From Azospirillum sp. B4 (GTDB taxonomy: Bacteria > Pseudomonadota > Alphaproteobacteria > Azospirillales > Azospirillaceae): a stretch of DNA of 53,861 nt. Shown piece after piece: positions 41,622 to 49,894 of the stretch. Position 1 is the stretch's first letter, and each line of letters opens with the position of its first letter. Both the position numbers and the translations under genes were made by a program. The stretch spans positions 1 through 53,861 of the forward strand of contig NZ_BACU01000528.1 of the NCBI RefSeq assembly GCF_000333275.1, written 5' to 3'. The notes under the pieces were generated by a model. It ran no database searches. It had not been told where the DNA came from and saw nothing but the letters and a program-made list of their open reading frames with translations.

Positions 41622-41929
41622 AGCTGCGCGATCTCGCCCATTCCCGCACGGGGGACAAGGGCAACACCTCCAACATCTCCGTCATCGCCTACCGGCTGGA
41701 GGACTACGCCCGGCTGGAGGCGGCGGTGACGGTGGAGCGGGTGCGCCGGCACCTGGGGGCGCTGGTCCAGGGAGAGGTGGTACGCTACGCCTTGCCGGGG
41801 CTGGGGGCGCTGAACTTCGTCCTGACCCGCACGCTGGGCGGCGGTGTCACCCGGTCACTGGCCCTGGACGCCCACGGCAAGTGCCTCAGCTCCGCCATCC
41901 TGGATCTGGAGATCGAGGCATCCGCCTGA
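41618..41929 (+). CDS. AtuA-associated small (ferredoxin-fold-like) subunit
   Basis: A 103-residue protein starting MKLRDLAHSRTGDKGNTSNI, the hallmark of the small domain found C-terminal to AtuA in fused homologues or as a separate ORF. It ends LALDAHGKCLSSAILDLEIE, also typical. It starts with GTG inside the atuA-like stop (GTGA), so the two products should be made in equal amounts and probably form a complex. No membrane or signal sequence is present. The last 75 bases overlap the 3' end of the convergent LysR gene. Confidence 0.85.
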   Translation: MKLRDLAHSRTGDKGNTSNISVIAYRLEDYARLEAAVTVERVRRHLGALVQGEVVRYALPGLGALNFVLTRTLGGGVTRSLALDAHGKCLSSAILDLEIEASA

Positions 41930-42829
41930 GGTCGCCGGGCAGGCCGTGGCGGCGGCCAGCAGCGCCTTGGTGAATTCCTCAACCGCCGGCAGCAGTGAGC
42001 TTCCCCGGCGCTTGATGATGACAATGCGGCGGACAAAGCCGGCATCGTCGATCGGCCGCGTGGCGATGTCGGCGAAGCCCCGGATCTCGATGGCCGACGC
42101 CGGCAGGATGGCCAGGCCCAGGCCGGCGCGCACCATGCTGACTGCCGTGGACATATAGGTCGCCTCGCACGCCGGGGTGGCGATGGAGCCGGCCGCGGCG
42201 AACGCCTCGTCCACCAGGCGGCGGACGCTGGTGTCCTTGTCCATCAGCACCAGTGGGAAGTGCGAAATGACCGGTACCGAGGCGAGCGGCAGGTCGCCGA
42301 CCGCATGGCCCTGGGGATAGACCAGCACCAGGCGGTCCTCGCACACGTCGATGGTATCCAGGTCCGGTTCGTCCACGCCGCCCACACCGATGCCGAAGTC
42401 CACCTCGTCATTGCGCACCATGGCCAGCACGCGCTTGCCCACCGCGTCCTTCAGCACGAAGGAGACGCGCGGGTTGCGGGCGCGGAAGTCCGCGATCAGC
42501 GCGGGCAGGGGGCCGGCGGCGAAACTGGGCAGAACCGCGACGCGGATGGTGCCGCGCGGCTCTTCCGAGAATTCCCGGATATCTGCCATGGCGCCGTCGA
42601 AATCCTTCATCAGGCGCTGGAACACCGGCAGCAGTTCCTGGCCCACACGGGTCAACTGCACCGACCGGGTGTTGCGATCGAACAGACGCAGGCCGACCTG
42701 GTCCTCCAACTGGCGGATGCGGATGGTCAGCGCCGGCTGGGAAATGTTCAGCGCGGCCGCGGCCCGGGTGAAGCCGCCCAGCCCGACCACCGCCAGGAAG
42801 GCGCGGATCTGTCGAAGATTGACGTCCAT
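41855..42829 (-). CDS. LysR-type transcriptional regulator
   Basis: A 324-residue regulator. The N-terminal winged HTH reads VNLRQIRAFLAVVGLGGFTR, then AAAALNISQPALTIRIRQLE and FDRNTRSVQLTRVGQEL (residues ~3-65). The effector domain (about 90-300) includes RGTIRVAVLPSFAAGPLP and DFGIGVGG. The final ~25 residues run past the usual end and overlap the convergent AtuA-partner gene by 75 bases. It is divergent from a large TonB-dependent receptor and convergent with the CitMHS-AtuA operon, so it is the natural regulator for both. T-N11-A boxes of similar sequence lie in its own promoter and in the CitMHS/tannase promoter. Confidence 0.92.
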   Translation of the reverse strand: MDVNLRQIRAFLAVVGLGGFTRAAAALNISQPALTIRIRQLEDQVGLRLFDRNTRSVQLTRVGQELLPVFQRLMKDFDGAMADIREFSEEPRGTIRVAVLPSFAAGPLPALIADFRARNPRVSFVLKDAVGKRVLAMVRNDEVDFGIGVGGVDEPDLDTIDVCEDRLVLVYPQGHAVGDLPLASVPVISHFPLVLMDKDTSVRRLVDEAFAAAGSIATPACEATYMSTAVSMVRAGLGLAILPASAIEIRGFADIATRPIDDAGFVRRIVIIKRRGSSLLPAVEEFTKALLAAATACPATSGGCLDLQIQDGGAEALAVGVQGQ

Positions 42830-43038
42830 ATAAATTTCTTATCACGGCACTGCCATTCATCACAATTGCTGGCCCGCATGGCGGAGCAGTTTTATGATGG
42901 TCGCACTTATAAGAATAAATTATTAATGCATGCAAAAAACAAATTTTACAAATCTAACGTCGCTAACAATACTCCTCATGAATAGAGAAGGCGATGCCGT
43001 CGTGGGACGGCGTAAAATGCCAGTCGGGGAGGGAAATA
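42830..43038. promoter_or_regulatory. LysR/receptor divergent promoter with T-N11-A boxes
   Basis: A strongly AT-rich 209-bp gap. ATATAAATTTCTTAT (42828-42842, touching the LysR start codon) and ATAAGAATAAATTAT (42909-42923) both have T-N11-A geometry and are roughly inverted relative to each other; CTTATAAG at 42906-42913 is a perfect 8-bp palindrome. These are candidate sites for the LysR protein acting on its own gene and on the receptor. The AT-richness raises the chance of random matches. Confidence 0.45.
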
Positions 43039-45834
43039 ATGAAAACAGGAAGAATAGCCGTGCCTGGCTTGCGGACCCGTTTGCGGGCGACCGCTTCGCT
43101 GGCTGCCTTGATTTCTTTATGCGTTGGCATTGGTTCGGCTGGTGCCCAGCAGAAAGACGCGGATCAGGAAGACGGTAGCCTTGCCGAGATTGTCGTGACT
43201 GGCACCTACCTCAAGGTGAAAAGCCAGGCCGATATTCCCGATCCCACCCAGACCCTGGACCGTGACGCCATCAGCCGCTCGGGCATCAGCAACCTCAGCC
43301 AGTTGACCAACTTGACGCCGGCCAATATCGGCAGCATGGGCGGCGCGCAGGATCTGTCCAAAGGGGGCCCGGAGAACCACGGCTCCCGCTCCGCGAACCT
43401 GCGCGGCCTGGGGCCGTCCTCCACCCTGGTGCTGTTGAACGGCCGCCGGACGGCGGCCACCGATACCGACAGCAACCTCAACCCCTACGTCAACCTGAAC
43501 ACCCTGGTGCCGCTGATCGAAATCCAGCGGGTGGAAACGGTGCTGGACGGCGCCTCGGCGCTGTACGGGTCCGACGCCATCGCCGGCGTCATGAACTTCA
43601 TCACCGATGACAAGTTCAACGGCGTGGCCGCGGGCGGCCAGTACACCTTCATCGACGGGGCGCCGAAGTATCTGGCCGAGGGCATGTACGGTGGTGGCAA
43701 CGACCGTTTCCATGTCGTCGGGTCGTTCAGCTATGAACACCAGAAGAACCTGCAGAATTCCCAGCGCCGGGTGACCAACTTCTACAGCCCGTCCGGCACG
43801 TCCCAGCCGGGCAACTACATCCTGTCATCGGCGCCGCACACGGCCAGCGGTGGCGACGTCATCATCGACAACGGCGTGAACGGCGCCATCAACTATACCC
43901 AGTTGTACAACAACACCGTGGCCGCCCGCGTGGCCGCCGGGGCCAGCCCCACGGCGACGGCCACCAGGAACGTGCAGGTGGCGGACCCCAGTTGCGACGT
44001 GCCCGGCACCGGCGGCGTGTTCGTCGGTAGCAGCTTCCCCCTGGGCGCCTGCCAGTTCAGCTATCAGGCCATGAACCCGATCCAGCCGGCCTACAAGCAG
44101 GTGCTGTCGCATCTGTCGGGCACCTATGACCTGACCGACACGCAGCAGATCTTCTTCGAAGGCCGCTATTACTTCCAGGACTCCGACCGTTACGGCGTGG
44201 CCAGCACGCCCATCACCCGGGGCAGCATCGTCGTGCCGGCCAGCAACCCGGGCAATCCCTTCGGTGTGCCCGTCACCTTCTTGGGCCGCGTCCTGGGCGT
44301 GAACGGCCCCTATGATGACGACAAGACCAACCTGACCGGCACGCACCTGGTGCTGGGCGCCAAAGGCAAGCTGTGGAGCGACTGGGAATACTCCCTCGAC
44401 GGTGTCTACTCCCGCGAGCAGCAGGTCTATGACGTCAAGGAAACCGACCTGGTGTCCCTGCAATACGCCGTCAATGGCTACGGCGGCGCCGGTTGCCCGG
44501 TGTCCTTCAACGGCACCGCCAGCTTTGCCCCTGGCACCAACGGCTGTTCCTATTTCAGCCCCTTTGGCAAAGACCAGAAGATCAACAGCCAGGCGGTCGT
44601 CGACCAGTTCTTCACCTACACCACGTCACGCACGGTGTCGGAATACATGATCGCGGAAGGGGTGGTGACGGGGAAGCTGTTCGACCTGCCGGGCGGCACC
44701 AGCGCCCTGGCGGTGGGCGGCCAGTTCCGTAACGAATACCGGTCCATCCTCTATGACGCCTTCCGCACCAGTGGGCGCACCGCCTATCTGCCGCCGGGCG
44801 TGTCCGGCTCGGGCACCCGCCAGATCGGCAGCGGCTTCGCCGAACTGGGCCTGCCCATCCTGAAGGATCTCTATGTCGACGGCGCCATCCGGTATGAGGA
44901 CTACGGCCCCTTCGACAGCGTCGATCCCAAGATCGGCGTCAACTGGCACGCCACGCCGGAGCTGACCCTGCGGGCGGCGGCCAGTACCGCCTTCCGCGCG
45001 CCGGCCCTGGCCCAGTCGGTGGGCAGCGCCGCCACCAGCGGCACCTCCAACCTGTACGATCCGCTGGTGGCCGGCGACAAGGGCACGTTCCGCAACGTGA
45101 ACACCGTGCCCAACAACAAGCTGCAGCCGGAAACCTCCACCAACTATGACCTGGGCATCACCTGGACTCCCATCCGCCATGCCGAGGTTTCGGTCGATTA
45201 CTGGAACTATGATTTCAAGAAGAAGATCGCGCTGCAGAACGCGCAGGCTGTGATCAACGCCGATCCCACCGGTCCGGCGGTCATCCGTGACGCCAGCGGC
45301 ACCCTGGTGGGCGTCAACGTCGGCTACTTCAACGCCGGTGCCGTGAAGACCGATGGTGTCGATGTCTCCGCCGCCTACACCTGGGACCTGGACGATCACC
45401 AGCTGACCCTGCGCAGCACGCTGGCCTACATCCACAGCTATGAGATCCAGAACAGCCCCGGCGCGCCGGTGTATGAGGTGGTGGGCCACCGCAACGCCAA
45501 TAGTTTCGCCCCCGTCACGCCACGCTGGCGCGACAACACCTATCTGACCTGGGAACACGGACCCCACACCGCCACGGTGACCATGCGCTACACCTCCGGC
45601 GTGGTGGACGATTACGGCGTGAACCTGGGGGCGGCCAGTTCCGCCACGGTCGGGGCCTGGGTGGTCTGGGACGCCCAATACGCCTTTCAGGCGACGGACG
45701 CCGTCCGGGTCAGCGTGGGCGCCGTGAACCTGCTGGACCGCGATCCGCCCTGGGCGAAGTTCACGGGGTATCTGCCCAGTCTGGAGGATGCCCTGGGCAG
45801 GCAGGTCTATATCCGCCTGGACACGAAGTTCTGA
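43039..45834 (+). CDS. Large TonB-dependent outer-membrane receptor
   Basis: A 931-residue receptor. Signal peptide region RATASLAALISLCVGIGSAG ends in AQQ. TonB box EIVVTGTYLK; plug domain with SQLTNLTPANIGSMGGAQDL, GSRSANLRGLGPSSTLVLLN, GRRTA, and VETVLDGASALYGSDAIAGV. The barrel includes AASTAFRAPALAQSVG and VSVDYWNYDFKKKI, and the end VYIRLDTKF carries the BamA-type phenylalanine. Its length (over 900) is that of receptors importing bulky plant- or peptide-derived ligands rather than simple siderophores. The strong GGGGAGGG site fixes ATG 43039. It is divergent from LysR and convergent with an exported M20 hydrolase. The ligand is unknown; phenolic esters or conjugates are a guess from the neighbouring tannase. 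Confidence 0.92.
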   Translation: MKTGRIAVPGLRTRLRATASLAALISLCVGIGSAGAQQKDADQEDGSLAEIVVTGTYLKVKSQADIPDPTQTLDRDAISRSGISNLSQLTNLTPANIGSMGGAQDLSKGGPENHGSRSANLRGLGPSSTLVLLNGRRTAATDTDSNLNPYVNLNTLVPLIEIQRVETVLDGASALYGSDAIAGVMNFITDDKFNGVAAGGQYTFIDGAPKYLAEGMYGGGNDRFHVVGSFSYEHQKNLQNSQRRVTNFYSPSGTSQPGNYILSSAPHTASGGDVIIDNGVNGAINYTQLYNNTVAARVAAGASPTATATRNVQVADPSCDVPGTGGVFVGSSFPLGACQFSYQAMNPIQPAYKQVLSHLSGTYDLTDTQQIFFEGRYYFQDSDRYGVASTPITRGSIVVPASNPGNPFGVPVTFLGRVLGVNGPYDDDKTNLTGTHLVLGAKGKLWSDWEYSLDGVYSREQQVYDVKETDLVSLQYAVNGYGGAGCPVSFNGTASFAPGTNGCSYFSPFGKDQKINSQAVVDQFFTYTTSRTVSEYMIAEGVVTGKLFDLPGGTSALAVGGQFRNEYRSILYDAFRTSGRTAYLPPGVSGSGTRQIGSGFAELGLPILKDLYVDGAIRYEDYGPFDSVDPKIGVNWHATPELTLRAAASTAFRAPALAQSVGSAATSGTSNLYDPLVAGDKGTFRNVNTVPNNKLQPETSTNYDLGITWTPIRHAEVSVDYWNYDFKKKIALQNAQAVINADPTGPAVIRDASGTLVGVNVGYFNAGAVKTDGVDVSAAYTWDLDDHQLTLRSTLAYIHSYEIQNSPGAPVYEVVGHRNANSFAPVTPRWRDNTYLTWEHGPHTATVTMRYTSGVVDDYGVNLGAASSATVGAWVVWDAQYAFQATDAVRVSVGAVNLLDRDPPWAKFTGYLPSLEDALGRQVYIRLDTKF

Positions 45835-45846
45835 TCTTGCCTTTTC

Positions 45847-45886
45847 GGCGGCGGCCCCATTTCCGGGAAAGAATGAGGCCGCCGCC
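45847..45886. terminator. GC-rich hairpin between convergent genes
   Basis: Perfect 10-bp arms (GGCGGCGGCC / GGCCGCCGCC) with a 20-base loop between the receptor and M20 stops. It lacks a T-run, so it may act as a barrier or transcript end rather than a classic intrinsic terminator. Confidence 0.55.
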
Positions 45887-45895
45887 GCGTCACGC

Positions 45896-47218
45896 TTACA
45901 GTCCGTACAGATAATCCACTGTCAGGTGGGCCAGGGTGCGGGCCCCGACGATCAGGCCGGACTCGTCCACGAAGAACTTGGGCGAGTGGTTGGACGGGGC
46001 CTTGGACAGCTCGACATTGGCCGGCGTGACGCCGACGAACAGGTAGACGCCCGGTACCGCCTGCTCGAAGTAGGAGAAGTCTTCCGACGGGGTCACCTTG
46101 TCGATCAGCTTCACATGATCCTTGCCGGCCACCCGCTGCAGGGTGGGCACGATCTTGGCCGTCAGTTCGGGATTGTTGAAGGTGACGGGATAGCCCTTGA
46201 CCACGTCCACCTCGGCGGTGGCGCCGGCGGCCTCCGCGATGCCGGTGGCGGTGCGGCGCAACCGCTTGTCAATATCCTCGCGCATGCCTTCGTCGAAGGC
46301 GCGGATGGTGCCGTTCAGGGTCACCGTGTCGGGGATGATGTTGTTGCGGTTGCCGCCGTGGATGCTGCCCACGCTCAGGATGGACGGCTCCTTGATCACC
46401 TCCATCTGCCGGCTCTCAATGGTCTGCAGGCCCAGCACGATCTGGGAAGCGGTGACGATGGGGTCGACGCCGGTCCAGGGCAGGGCGCCATGGCTCTGCT
46501 TGCCGTGCACGGTGATGGTGAACTCATCCGCCGACGCCATGAAGGCGCCGGGGCGATAGCCGACATCACCGGCATGCAGGGTGGAAATGACGTGCACGCC
46601 GAAGACGGCGTCCGGCTTCGGATTTTCGAACGCGCCTTCCTTCAGCATCTGTTCCGCCCCGCCGACCTCGCCCTTGGCTAGGCCCTCCTCGGCCGGCTGG
46701 AAGATGAACTTCACCGTGCCGGGCAGCTGGTCCTTCATTCCCGCCAGCACCTCGGCCACACCCATCAGCATCGCGACGTGGGTGTCATGGCCGCAGGCGT
46801 GCATCACGCCCACTTCCGCCCCGTTGTACTGGGTCTTCACCTTGGAGGCGAAGGGCAGGTCCACCTGCTCCGTCACCGGCAGGGCGTCCATGTCGGCGCG
46901 CAGCGCCACCACCGGGCCGGGCTTCCCGCCCTTCAGCACGGCGACGACGCCGGTCTTGGCGACGCCGGTGCGCACCTCCAGCCCCAGGCTTTTCAGGTGT
47001 TTGGCCACCAGTGCCGCGGTACGCGTCTCCTGGTTGCCCAATTCGGGATGCTCATGGATGTCGCGGCGCCAGGCGATGATCTTGGGCTGCTCCACCGCCG
47101 CTCGGGTGTCCACCGTGGCCTGTGCCTGTTCGCGGTCCCCCGCGTAGGCCGGCGCGCCAGCGACCAGACCAATACCCAGTGCCGCGACCCAGCCGAAACG
47201 CCGCTGTCCCTTACCCAT
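45896..47218 (-). CDS. M20 family amidohydrolase/metallopeptidase, exported
   Basis: A 440-residue protein. Signal peptide WVAALGIGLVAGAPAYAG is unusual for M20D enzymes, most of which are cytoplasmic, and points to a periplasmic site. Metal and catalytic motifs are intact: IHEHPELGNQE, ALRADMDALPV, HACGHDTH (C142, H144) and FQPAEEG, with later GGNRNNIIPD, then SEDFSYF and NHSPKF. The family hydrolyses N-acyl amino acids, hippurate-like conjugates or auxin-amino acid conjugates. AAGGGGCGG precedes ATG 47218. It faces the large receptor gene tail to tail, so it may cleave an amide-linked ligand brought in by that receptor. Confidence 0.9.
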   Translation of the reverse strand: MGKGQRRFGWVAALGIGLVAGAPAYAGDREQAQATVDTRAAVEQPKIIAWRRDIHEHPELGNQETRTAALVAKHLKSLGLEVRTGVAKTGVVAVLKGGKPGPVVALRADMDALPVTEQVDLPFASKVKTQYNGAEVGVMHACGHDTHVAMLMGVAEVLAGMKDQLPGTVKFIFQPAEEGLAKGEVGGAEQMLKEGAFENPKPDAVFGVHVISTLHAGDVGYRPGAFMASADEFTITVHGKQSHGALPWTGVDPIVTASQIVLGLQTIESRQMEVIKEPSILSVGSIHGGNRNNIIPDTVTLNGTIRAFDEGMREDIDKRLRRTATGIAEAAGATAEVDVVKGYPVTFNNPELTAKIVPTLQRVAGKDHVKLIDKVTPSEDFSYFEQAVPGVYLFVGVTPANVELSKAPSNHSPKFFVDESGLIVGARTLAHLTVDYLYGL

Positions 47219-47606
47219 CTGACCGCCCCTTGTTGTTGTGGCCATCGCCTTGTGCGGCTTGGCCTTTCCTGGGAAGGAGGGTACCTGCCCATCCGGCGAG
47301 GACCAGCCTGTGGCAGGGGCGCGGTGGTGCATACCAGCCATGCGCTCGACCGGTTGGTCCGTCCTTCCAGGACCGGATGGCACGAGCAATGGCTGCCGCC
47401 TCTACCTTTTTCTCCGGGCCTCCTATGGCCAAGGCGCCGGCAGTGTGTCTTCGGCGCCGTTGACAAAATCCAACAGTCGAAGGTAGCGTTATTACATAAC
47501 GCGGCCACTATAACGAGAAATTAACAAACCGGTGAAGCAGCCGGACCGCGGCGGGGCGGGTGCGGGTCGAGGAGGATACAGCCTTGTTTTCTCAAGGAGA
47601 TGACCG
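47219..47606. promoter_or_regulatory. Divergent promoter region with a short palindrome
   Basis: This 388-bp gap lies between the M20 gene and the first small secreted protein gene. A TTGACA hexamer sits at 47460-47465 facing right, with only a weak -10 about 18 bases on. CGTTAT-TAC-ATAACG (47487-47501) is a candidate operator. Just before the small gene, CCTTG/CAAGG could fold over part of its AAGGAG ribosome binding site. No convincing gene is seen. Confidence 0.4.
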
Positions 47607-47915
47607 ATGACTCTGATGTTCAAGTCCATTGTTGCCCGCAGCTGCACGGCGCTGGCCCTGGCCGGCTCTTTTCTGGTGAGCGGGGCGGCGCTGGCCGCCG
47701 ATGCCGCCAGCCCGTGCGGCCCGGCGCCCGTCCTGTCCCTGAAGCGTCTGGACGCGGCCCCGGCCGCCATCAACGGCGATGCCTTCGTGGCCTCCGTCAA
47801 CAGCTATGCCGCAAAGGCCAAGGCGCGGGGCGCCTGCCTGGCCAAGGTCGCTGCCGCCAACGATGCCGGCCACAGCGCCGGTCCCGCCATGGCTCCCCCG
47901 CCTTCCGGGGACTGA
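47607..47915 (+). CDS. Small secreted protein, two cysteines (paralogue A)
   Basis: A 102-residue protein of unknown function. Residues ~1-30 form a clear signal peptide (SCTALALAGSFLVSGAALAA). The mature part starts DAASPCGPAPVLSL and has exactly two cysteines 40 positions apart (CGPAPV... to ...ARGACLAKV), suggesting a single disulfide in the periplasm. It ends in a Gly/Pro-rich tail. AAGGAG is eight bases before the ATG. Aligned without gaps to the protein encoded 350 bp downstream, about 15 of 45 residues match between the two cysteines, including CG-APV, Y, AR and CL, so the two look like diverged tandem copies. A terminator separates them. Confidence 0.65.
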   Translation: MTLMFKSIVARSCTALALAGSFLVSGAALAADAASPCGPAPVLSLKRLDAAPAAINGDAFVASVNSYAAKAKARGACLAKVAAANDAGHSAGPAMAPPPSGD

Positions 47916-47958
47916 TAGGCGGGCGTGACCGCCTAATTCCCTGGCAGCGCTAACCGAG

Positions 47959-47989
47959 AGGCGGCCGGTCACTGACAGGTCGCCTTTTT
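47959..47989 (+). terminator. Intrinsic terminator between the two small secreted-protein genes
   Basis: AGGCGGCC and GGTCGCCT form an 8-bp stem (one G-U pair) with an 11-base loop, followed by TTTTT (47985-47989). It ends the first small-gene transcript. The rest of 47916-48268 holds the promoter area of the second gene. Confidence 0.8.
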
Positions 47990-48154
47990 GCCGTTTTCCG
48001 CATGGCGGGCATGCATTGCATGCGGATGCGAGGCTTAGAACCATAATTCTCTTTCTAAGCAACGGCTTCGGGGTAGACGGCCCCGGAATGATAGCGCTAT
48101 CAGGTTTCGGGGCGTGGTTGACACCCCAACCGGCAGCCTCTAACTTTGCCGCAA

Positions 48155-48174
48155 CGCACAATGAATACTGTGCG
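48155..48174. promoter_or_regulatory. Inverted repeat upstream of the second small secreted gene
   Basis: CGCACA and TGTGCG are separated by 8 bases, 95 bp before the ATG. The size fits a dimeric regulator site; a shorter CGAAA/TTTCG pair follows at about 48179. Evidence is symmetry only. Confidence 0.3.
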
Positions 48175-48268
48175 TATGCGAAATCACCGTTTCGCTTCAG
48201 AACAAGGTTCATCCGCTGGGGAGGGCGCGACCGTCAAGGGCACAACCTTTCGCCATCGGAGTGTCAGC

Positions 48269-48649
48269 ATGGTTTCCGTTTCCCGCGTTTTTGCCGCCCT
48301 GGTCGTGGGTGGCCTGGTCACCGCCGCCGCCGTCCCCGCCATGGCCCAGTCTCTGGGTGTCGAGCGCGCTTGCGGCAAGGCCCCCGTCGCCCCGGTCAAC
48401 CACCTGTCCGCCCAGGCCTCCCCGGTTGAGGTCAGCGCCGCCACGGCCGAAGTCCGCGCCTATGGCAAGGCCGTCGAGGCCCGTCTCAGCTGCCTGGACA
48501 ACCTGAGCGCCCGCAGTGTCATCGCCTGGACGCCCGATGGCCGCGCCGCTATCGCCAACAGCTATGACCGCGCCATCCGCGACCTGAAGCTGGTGGCCCG
48601 CGACTTCTCCAACCTGCCGGCCGAACAGGTCGCCGACACCGCCCGCTAA
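48269..48649 (+). CDS. Small secreted protein, two cysteines (paralogue B)
   Basis: A 126-residue protein of unknown function. Signal peptide VFAALVVGGLVTAAAVPAMA is cleaved after AMA. The mature protein begins QSLGVERACGKAPV and has two cysteines at the same 40-residue spacing as paralogue A, then an extra ~40-residue helical tail (ANSYDRAIRDLKLVARDFSN). GGAG lies eight bases before ATG 48269; an upstream in-frame start at 48146 would add a non-signal-like extension. Pattern similarity to the preceding gene indicates a duplication. No enzyme motif is visible; a binding or envelope role is possible. Confidence 0.65.
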   Translation: MVSVSRVFAALVVGGLVTAAAVPAMAQSLGVERACGKAPVAPVNHLSAQASPVEVSAATAEVRAYGKAVEARLSCLDNLSARSVIAWTPDGRAAIANSYDRAIRDLKLVARDFSNLPAEQVADTAR

Positions 48650-48706
48650 GCGGTTCTTCGCACCCTCCGACGGCGAGGCGGGATGGTGGTGTGGCCACGT
48701 CCCGTC

Positions 48707-49894
48707 TTACGCCGGTGGTGGGGTTTCCTGGGGCGGGGCGGCCGCCGGCGGCTCGGCGCCTGCCATGACGGCCGTGACTTCCGCCGCTTTCTCCCCGCGC
48801 CGGACCGGCGGGATCGTCTCCTCCGCTCGCGCATGCAGATCCGTCAGGTCCTGGCTCAGCTGTTCCAGCGCAAAGGACAGGGTGTAGATCTGCCCCGTCA
48901 CGCCGCGCGGCAGCTCCCGCAGCACGCCCTCCGCCCGCAAGGTCTGCACCATGTCCAGATAGGCGTGGGTCGCGGCTTGCACCGGCTCGACGGGCGGTAT
49001 CTGCTCTTGCCCGTGCAGCGCCGAGGGCGTGCGCATGGCCATGGCAGCGCGGCGCAGGAAGAGGACGCCCTGCCGGCGCACCTCCGCCTGCGGACCCTCC
49101 AGCCGCTGGGCGGCGGCCACGCCGGAGGGCGCGCGGCTGCCGGTGGCGCGGCTGACCATCACAAGGTCATGGCGGACCCGGGTCAGCGTGCGCACCAGCG
49201 GCGCCGGGTCGCGTTGGTCGCCCAGCCAGGTGCGGCGTTCGCGCTGCGCCTCTTCCGCCGCCGTGTCCAGCGGGCGCAGCGCCGCCCACAGCTGGGCGTG
49301 GCGCTTGGAAATTCCCTGGCGCATGTCCTCGGTCATGTCGGGGTCCAACAGCACCTCCAGCATGTCGGCGCACAGGTCGGTCACCCGGGCGGCCGTGGTC
49401 AGCACCACGTCATGGGCCCGTGACGGCAGGATGAACAGGGCGACGCCCAGGCCGATGACATTGCCCATGACGATCTCCAGCACCCGGTCCAGCGCCAGCA
49501 TGAAGGACGACTGGGCCCCGCCCACCGATGTCAGCAGCACGATGACGGCGGTGACCGGCGCCAGTTTGCAAACCGGATAGCGGGCCGCCAGCCAGGCCAG
49601 GGGAGCCAGCGCCGCCGCCAGGGTCAGGCACAGGTGGACCAGGGTGTCATGCGGCCCGAAGGTGGCGACCAGGGCGCCCCAAGCCGCCCCCGACAGGGTG
49701 CCGGCGAAGCGGTCCAGAGCCGCCTTCATCGATCCGCCGATGCTGGCCTGCATCACCATGATGGCGGTGATGACCGCCCAGTAACCCTGCGGCAGGTTGA
49801 ACAGCCGCGCCATGGCCAACGCCGCCGTGCCGGCCACGGTCACCCGGAAGGCCAGCCGCAGCTCCGGCGCGCGCAGGGCCGCCAGCAGGGTCAT
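48707..49894 (-). CDS. FUSC-family inner-membrane protein
   Basis: A 395-residue protein. The first ~160 residues contain six hydrophobic helices with the FUSC pattern: FRVTVAGTAALAMARLFNLP, then QGYWAVITAIMVMQASIGGS and DRFAGTLSGAAWGALVATFG, resembling the AaeB/YccS-type permease core. The remaining ~230 residues form a soluble helical domain and a Pro-rich tail. Characterised relatives export aromatic acids or are linked to envelope stress; here only one FUSC half is present, so it may act as a dimer. Its ATG overlaps the stop of the upstream GNAT gene by four bases, so the two are co-translated. Confidence 0.82.
   Translation of the reverse strand: MTLLAALRAPELRLAFRVTVAGTAALAMARLFNLPQGYWAVITAIMVMQASIGGSMKAALDRFAGTLSGAAWGALVATFGPHDTLVHLCLTLAAALAPLAWLAARYPVCKLAPVTAVIVLLTSVGGAQSSFMLALDRVLEIVMGNVIGLGVALFILPSRAHDVVLTTAARVTDLCADMLEVLLDPDMTEDMRQGISKRHAQLWAALRPLDTAAEEAQRERRTWLGDQRDPAPLVRTLTRVRHDLVMVSRATGSRAPSGVAAAQRLEGPQAEVRRQGVLFLRRAAMAMRTPSALHGQEQIPPVEPVQAATHAYLDMVQTLRAEGVLRELPRGVTGQIYTLSFALEQLSQDLTDLHARAEETIPPVRRGEKAAEVTAVMAGAEPPAAAPPQETPPPA

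Noticed and set aside
48668-48705. Hairpin after the second small secreted protein gene as an intrinsic terminator
   Set aside because: A 7-bp stem with G-U pairing and no T-run; too weak to list.
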